In this document: piece after piece, positions 5,634 through 7,843 of the stretch | Layout of the letters: every line of letters starts with the position of its first letter | Numbering within the stretch: position 1 is the stretch's first letter | NCBI GenBank assembly: GCA_934295165.1 | Contig: CAKRAT010000078.1 | Coordinates: 1-7,843 of the forward strand | Direction: 5' to 3' | Source: an uncultured Dorea sp. | GTDB taxonomy: Bacteria > Bacillota > Clostridia > Lachnospirales > Lachnospiraceae | Length of the DNA: 7,843 bases | Translations under genes and position numbers: made by a program | The notes under the pieces: model-generated | Database searches by the model: none | Told to the model about the DNA's origin: nothing | What the model saw: the letters and a program-made list of their open reading frames with translations, nothing else

Positions 5634-7250
5634 ATGAAAGAGATCATATTTAACGAGGGACAATTAAACAGATTTACAAAGAAACAGATCATCGAACTGT
5701 TTCTTTCTCAACAGGAACAGCTGCAAAAACAGACAACACAGTTAGAAGAACTGAACCGAAAGTTTGACCTGATCTATGAACAGCTTACCATGTCACGAAC
5801 AGATCGTTTTGCTCAGAAAACGGAGAAATTTGACTATGATCAGTTGACTCTGTGTTTTAACGAAGCTGAAGTTACGATAGAAACAGACTGTGCAGAAGAA
5901 CCATTGATCGAAGAAGTCATTCCTGCATATAAACGTAAAAAAAGACCGAAAGGAAAACGTGATGAAGATCTGTCAGGACTTCCAGTCCGGGAAGAATATC
6001 ATGAACTTTCTGAAAAACAGCTTTCTGAGCTGTTCCCAAATGGATATCGGAGACTTCCAGACAGGATTTATAAAAAACTGGATTTTCATCCAGCAACTTT
6101 CGAAGTGATCGAGCATCATGTCGCTTATTATAGTGCAAAAAATGAAGATAAGATCATAAGTGCAGAACGACCTTCTGAAATCTTAAAAAACAGTATCGTA
6201 ACGCCATCTCTGTTAGCGGCAGTCCTGAACTTTAAATATGTGAATGCGATGCCTTTGTATCGTCTGGAACAGGAATTTAAAAGGAATGATATTCATATTT
6301 CAAGACAGACAATGTCCAGCTGGGTGATCAAAAGCAGTGAACGCTATTTATCTTTATTATATGACCGGATGCATCAGCAGATCTATCAGGGCCCGGTGAT
6401 CCATGCGGATGAAACACCAGTCAAAGTCAAGAGAGACGGCCGGGATACGATGTGCAACAGTTATATGTGGGTTTATCGTACTGGTACAAAAGATGGACAA
6501 CAGCCAGTGATCCTGTATGAATATCAGAAAACCAGAAATTCAAGCCATCCGGCGGAGTTTTTGAAAGGATATGAAGGAACGATCGTCTGTGATGGGTTTG
6601 AAGCATATCATAAGATTGCGAGGGAAAATGCACACATCACAGTTGCAGGCTGCTGGACTCATGCAAGGCGGAAATATGTCCAGATCTGTAAAGCATTAGG
6701 GAAAAAAGCATCAAAAGGAACGCTTGCAGAAGCTGCAGTTTCCCAGATCGGAGCGATCTATCATACCGATAACAGCCTGGACGGGTATGAACCAGAACAG
6801 CGAAAAAAACGGAGGAAAGAACAGGTATCACCATTGGTTGATGCTTTCTTTTCGTGGGTAAGATCAAACATAGGATCTGTAGGAACTGGGAGTGCTTTAT
6901 ATAACGCAATGCAGTACAGTCTGAATCAGGAAAGATATCTCAGAGCGTTTTTGGATGATCCATTAGTTCCTCTCGATAATAATAATGCAGAGATTGCTAT
7001 TCGGAGCTTTTGCGTTGGGCGGAATAACTGGCATGTGATAGATACAGTGAATGGGGCCAAAGCAAGTGCAATGATCTACAGTATTACAGAGACAGCCAAA
7101 GCGAACCAGTTAAAACCATATGAATATTTAAAATATCTGCTGACAGAGATTCCAAAACACATGGAAGATAGAAATCTAGATTTTTTAGAAGAACTATTAC
7201 CATGGTCAGAACACCTGCCAACAGAATGTAAAAATAAGATCACTGGATAA
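5634..7250 (+). CDS. tnpC: IS66 transposase TnpC (DDE)
   Basis: 538 residues, full length for IS66 TnpC. The N-terminus (about 15-52) is a Gln/Leu-rich coiled coil of the IS66 leucine-zipper type. The region that carries a CxxC zinc finger in many relatives lacks those cysteines here and contains LFPNGYRRLPDRIYKKLDF, a variant I recall from other clostridial IS66 elements. The catalytic triad is Asp259 (HADETPVKV), Asp320 (VCDGFEAYHKI) and Glu453 (DNNNAEIAIR). The conserved tail GRNNWHVIDTVNGAKASAM, followed by ETAKANQLKPYEYL, is present. The ATG at 5634 has no clear ribosome binding site, so expression may depend on the upstream hairpin or be kept low. No internal stop or frameshift, so it is probably functional. 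Confidence 0.93.
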   Translation: MKEIIFNEGQLNRFTKKQIIELFLSQQEQLQKQTTQLEELNRKFDLIYEQLTMSRTDRFAQKTEKFDYDQLTLCFNEAEVTIETDCAEEPLIEEVIPAYKRKKRPKGKRDEDLSGLPVREEYHELSEKQLSELFPNGYRRLPDRIYKKLDFHPATFEVIEHHVAYYSAKNEDKIISAERPSEILKNSIVTPSLLAAVLNFKYVNAMPLYRLEQEFKRNDIHISRQTMSSWVIKSSERYLSLLYDRMHQQIYQGPVIHADETPVKVKRDGRDTMCNSYMWVYRTGTKDGQQPVILYEYQKTRNSSHPAEFLKGYEGTIVCDGFEAYHKIARENAHITVAGCWTHARRKYVQICKALGKKASKGTLAEAAVSQIGAIYHTDNSLDGYEPEQRKKRRKEQVSPLVDAFFSWVRSNIGSVGTGSALYNAMQYSLNQERYLRAFLDDPLVPLDNNNAEIAIRSFCVGRNNWHVIDTVNGAKASAMIYSITETAKANQLKPYEYLKYLLTEIPKHMEDRNLDFLEELLPWSEHLPTECKNKITG

Positions 7251-7263
7251 AAATCCAGTGATC
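7238..7263. terminator. Perfect hairpin at the tnpC stop, possible terminator
   Basis: An 11-bp perfect stem, GATCACTGGAT (7238-7248) and ATCCAGTGATC (7253-7263), with an AAAA loop; the tnpC stop codon lies at the top of the stem. On the plus strand an A-rich stretch follows rather than a T-tract. On the minus strand the stem is followed by TTATTTTTA, so it fits better as a terminator of transcription entering the element from the right. Confidence 0.55.
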
Positions 7264-7284
7264 AAAATCTATCGGTAACACTGA

Positions 7285-7340
7285 TTTACCGTTTACGATG
7301 GTATTATTTATAGTAGTACATGCATTAATAGATAAGGAGA
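7285..7340 (+). promoter_or_regulatory. Possible hybrid promoter at the IS66 right end and RBS for the second TIR gene
   Basis: TTTACC (7285-7290, inside the element end) and TATAGT (7309-7314, in the flank) are spaced 18 bases and could form an outward promoter. AAGGAGA at 7334-7340 precedes the ATG at 7353 by 12 bases, a slightly long spacing. Outward -35 boxes at IS ends are well known; this one is judged by eye only. Confidence 0.3.
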
Positions 7341-7352
7341 AAACAGATTAAT

Positions 7353-7799
7353 ATGATATTTATTAGCCATAAACAGGAAACGGATCATAGTATTGCAATC
7401 AGAGTTAAAAATATTTTAAAAAGAAATGGAATTTCTAGTTGGATAGCACCAGAGGATGTAGCATCAGGACAAGATTATTCGAAAGAAATTCCGTCAGCAA
7501 TTCGTTCATGCGAAGTATTTTTATTGATTCTTACAGAAGCCGCACAAACATCCGAACATATAGCAAAAGAAATTAATTTAGCAATAAAGTATAATAAAAA
7601 AATTATTCCAATTCAATGTGGAGAAATAAGATTGACAGATCGTTATGATTATTTGCTCGCTAATATTCAAATAAAAAATGTTGGTGTTAATCTACAGGAA
7701 ATTGATGAAATATTAAACGAATTGAAATTTGGACAATATATTTATAGTGTGCCGTTAGGAGAGAAATATAGTGGTTCAGTTGTCAAGACAAAAATCTAA
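7353..7799 (+). CDS. Stand-alone TIR domain protein (148 aa)
   Basis: 148 residues, almost entirely one TIR domain: strand A IFISHK (2-7), WIAPEDVASGQDY (30-42), AIRSCEVFLLIL (49-60), QTSE (65-68) and a putative catalytic Glu73 in the AKEINLA segment, followed by a KKIIPIQ strand. It belongs to the same TIR subtype as the protein at the left of the window (shared W-[MI]-AP, AIRxC, QTSE, and Y-x-K-x-II). Family members often continue into repeat or DUF domains; here only about 25 residues follow, so it is either a minimal TIR protein or a truncated one. TIR domains of this kind may cleave NAD+ or make signalling nucleotides; activity here is inferred. No partner such as a SIR2/SLOG effector is visible, but the window ends 44 bases later. 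Confidence 0.85.
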   Translation: MIFISHKQETDHSIAIRVKNILKRNGISSWIAPEDVASGQDYSKEIPSAIRSCEVFLLILTEAAQTSEHIAKEINLAIKYNKKIIPIQCGEIRLTDRYDYLLANIQIKNVGVNLQEIDEILNELKFGQYIYSVPLGEKYSGSVVKTKI

Positions 7800-7843
7800 G
7801 ACTTTTATAATGAACTGATAGGTTGATAAGTTACTGTATCTGT

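Larger units (their letters stand above)
4786..7296 (+). mobile_element. IS66-family insertion sequence (about 2.5 kb)
   Basis: Carries the standard tnpA-tnpB-tnpC set in order, with a composition clearly less AT-rich than the flanks. The ends are approximate. GTAA at 4786 and TTAC ending at 7296 (or 7289) fit the usual IS66 tips. An imperfect inverted repeat pairs 4792-4807 with 7273-7288 (12 of 16 bases). An exact 8-bp target duplication is not visible; only ATGGTA is shared (4783-4788 and 7298-7303). The element lies in the same direction as the RiPP genes and begins about 20 bp after the precursor stop codon. Ragged ends suggest an older insertion or flank decay. Confidence 0.85.

Noticed and set aside
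4778..7304. Exact 8-bp target duplication of the IS66 element
   Set aside because: Flanks at all plausible end positions share at most six consecutive bases (ATGGTA), which do not fall properly at both ends.
7353..7799. Thoeris ThsB
   Set aside because: Only a generic TIR domain is seen and no ThsA (SIR2-SLOG) gene is in the window.
1..7843. CRISPR arrays, tRNA or rRNA genes
   Set aside because: No regularly spaced repeats and no cloverleaf or rRNA-like segments were seen.

Overview
The window looks like accessory DNA from a low-GC gut Firmicute, probably Lachnospiraceae or a related Clostridia lineage. This rests on the AT-rich composition, the strong GGAGG-type ribosome binding sites, a TIR protein carrying BspA-type repeats, a DUF6273 protein and the particular type of IS66 element. 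All assignments come from reading the sequence; no database search was run.

Layout from left to right. (1) Positions 22-1815, minus strand: a large TIR protein (TIR, Asn-rich linker, DUF1292-like domain, two blocks of leucine-rich repeats, and a C-terminal end that looks truncated). (2) 1816-2070: a divergent intergenic region; a TATAAT box lies between the arms of an 8-bp inverted repeat ahead of the next gene. (3) 2071-2706: a DUF6273 protein. (4) About 2774-2958: a decayed, frameshifted remnant of an IS200/IS605-type Y1 transposase. (5) 3256-4764: a compact RiPP cassette on the plus strand, made of a PqqD-like leader-binding protein, a radical SAM/SPASM enzyme and a 45-residue Cys-containing precursor gene, all with overlapping ends. 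(6) About 4786-7296: an IS66-family element (tnpA, tnpB, tnpC) with a markedly less AT-rich composition than its surroundings. (7) 7353-7799: a second, stand-alone TIR-domain protein related to the first.

The most interesting item is the RiPP cassette. Its precursor is short and its start lies inside the end of the radical SAM gene, so automatic annotation could easily miss it. It has a perfect GGAGGTGA ribosome binding site, a basic leader with a YxxPxV motif resembling leaders bound by PqqD-like domains, and a C-terminal core with a C-x3-C pair and an aromatic end. The inferred scheme is that the PqqD protein holds the leader and the radical SAM/SPASM enzyme installs one or more crosslinks in the core. 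No protease or exporter is visible, because the IS66 element begins about 20 bp after the precursor stop codon. It may have cut the operon short or separated it from the second TIR gene. Product class, crosslink type and biological role cannot be settled from the sequence alone.
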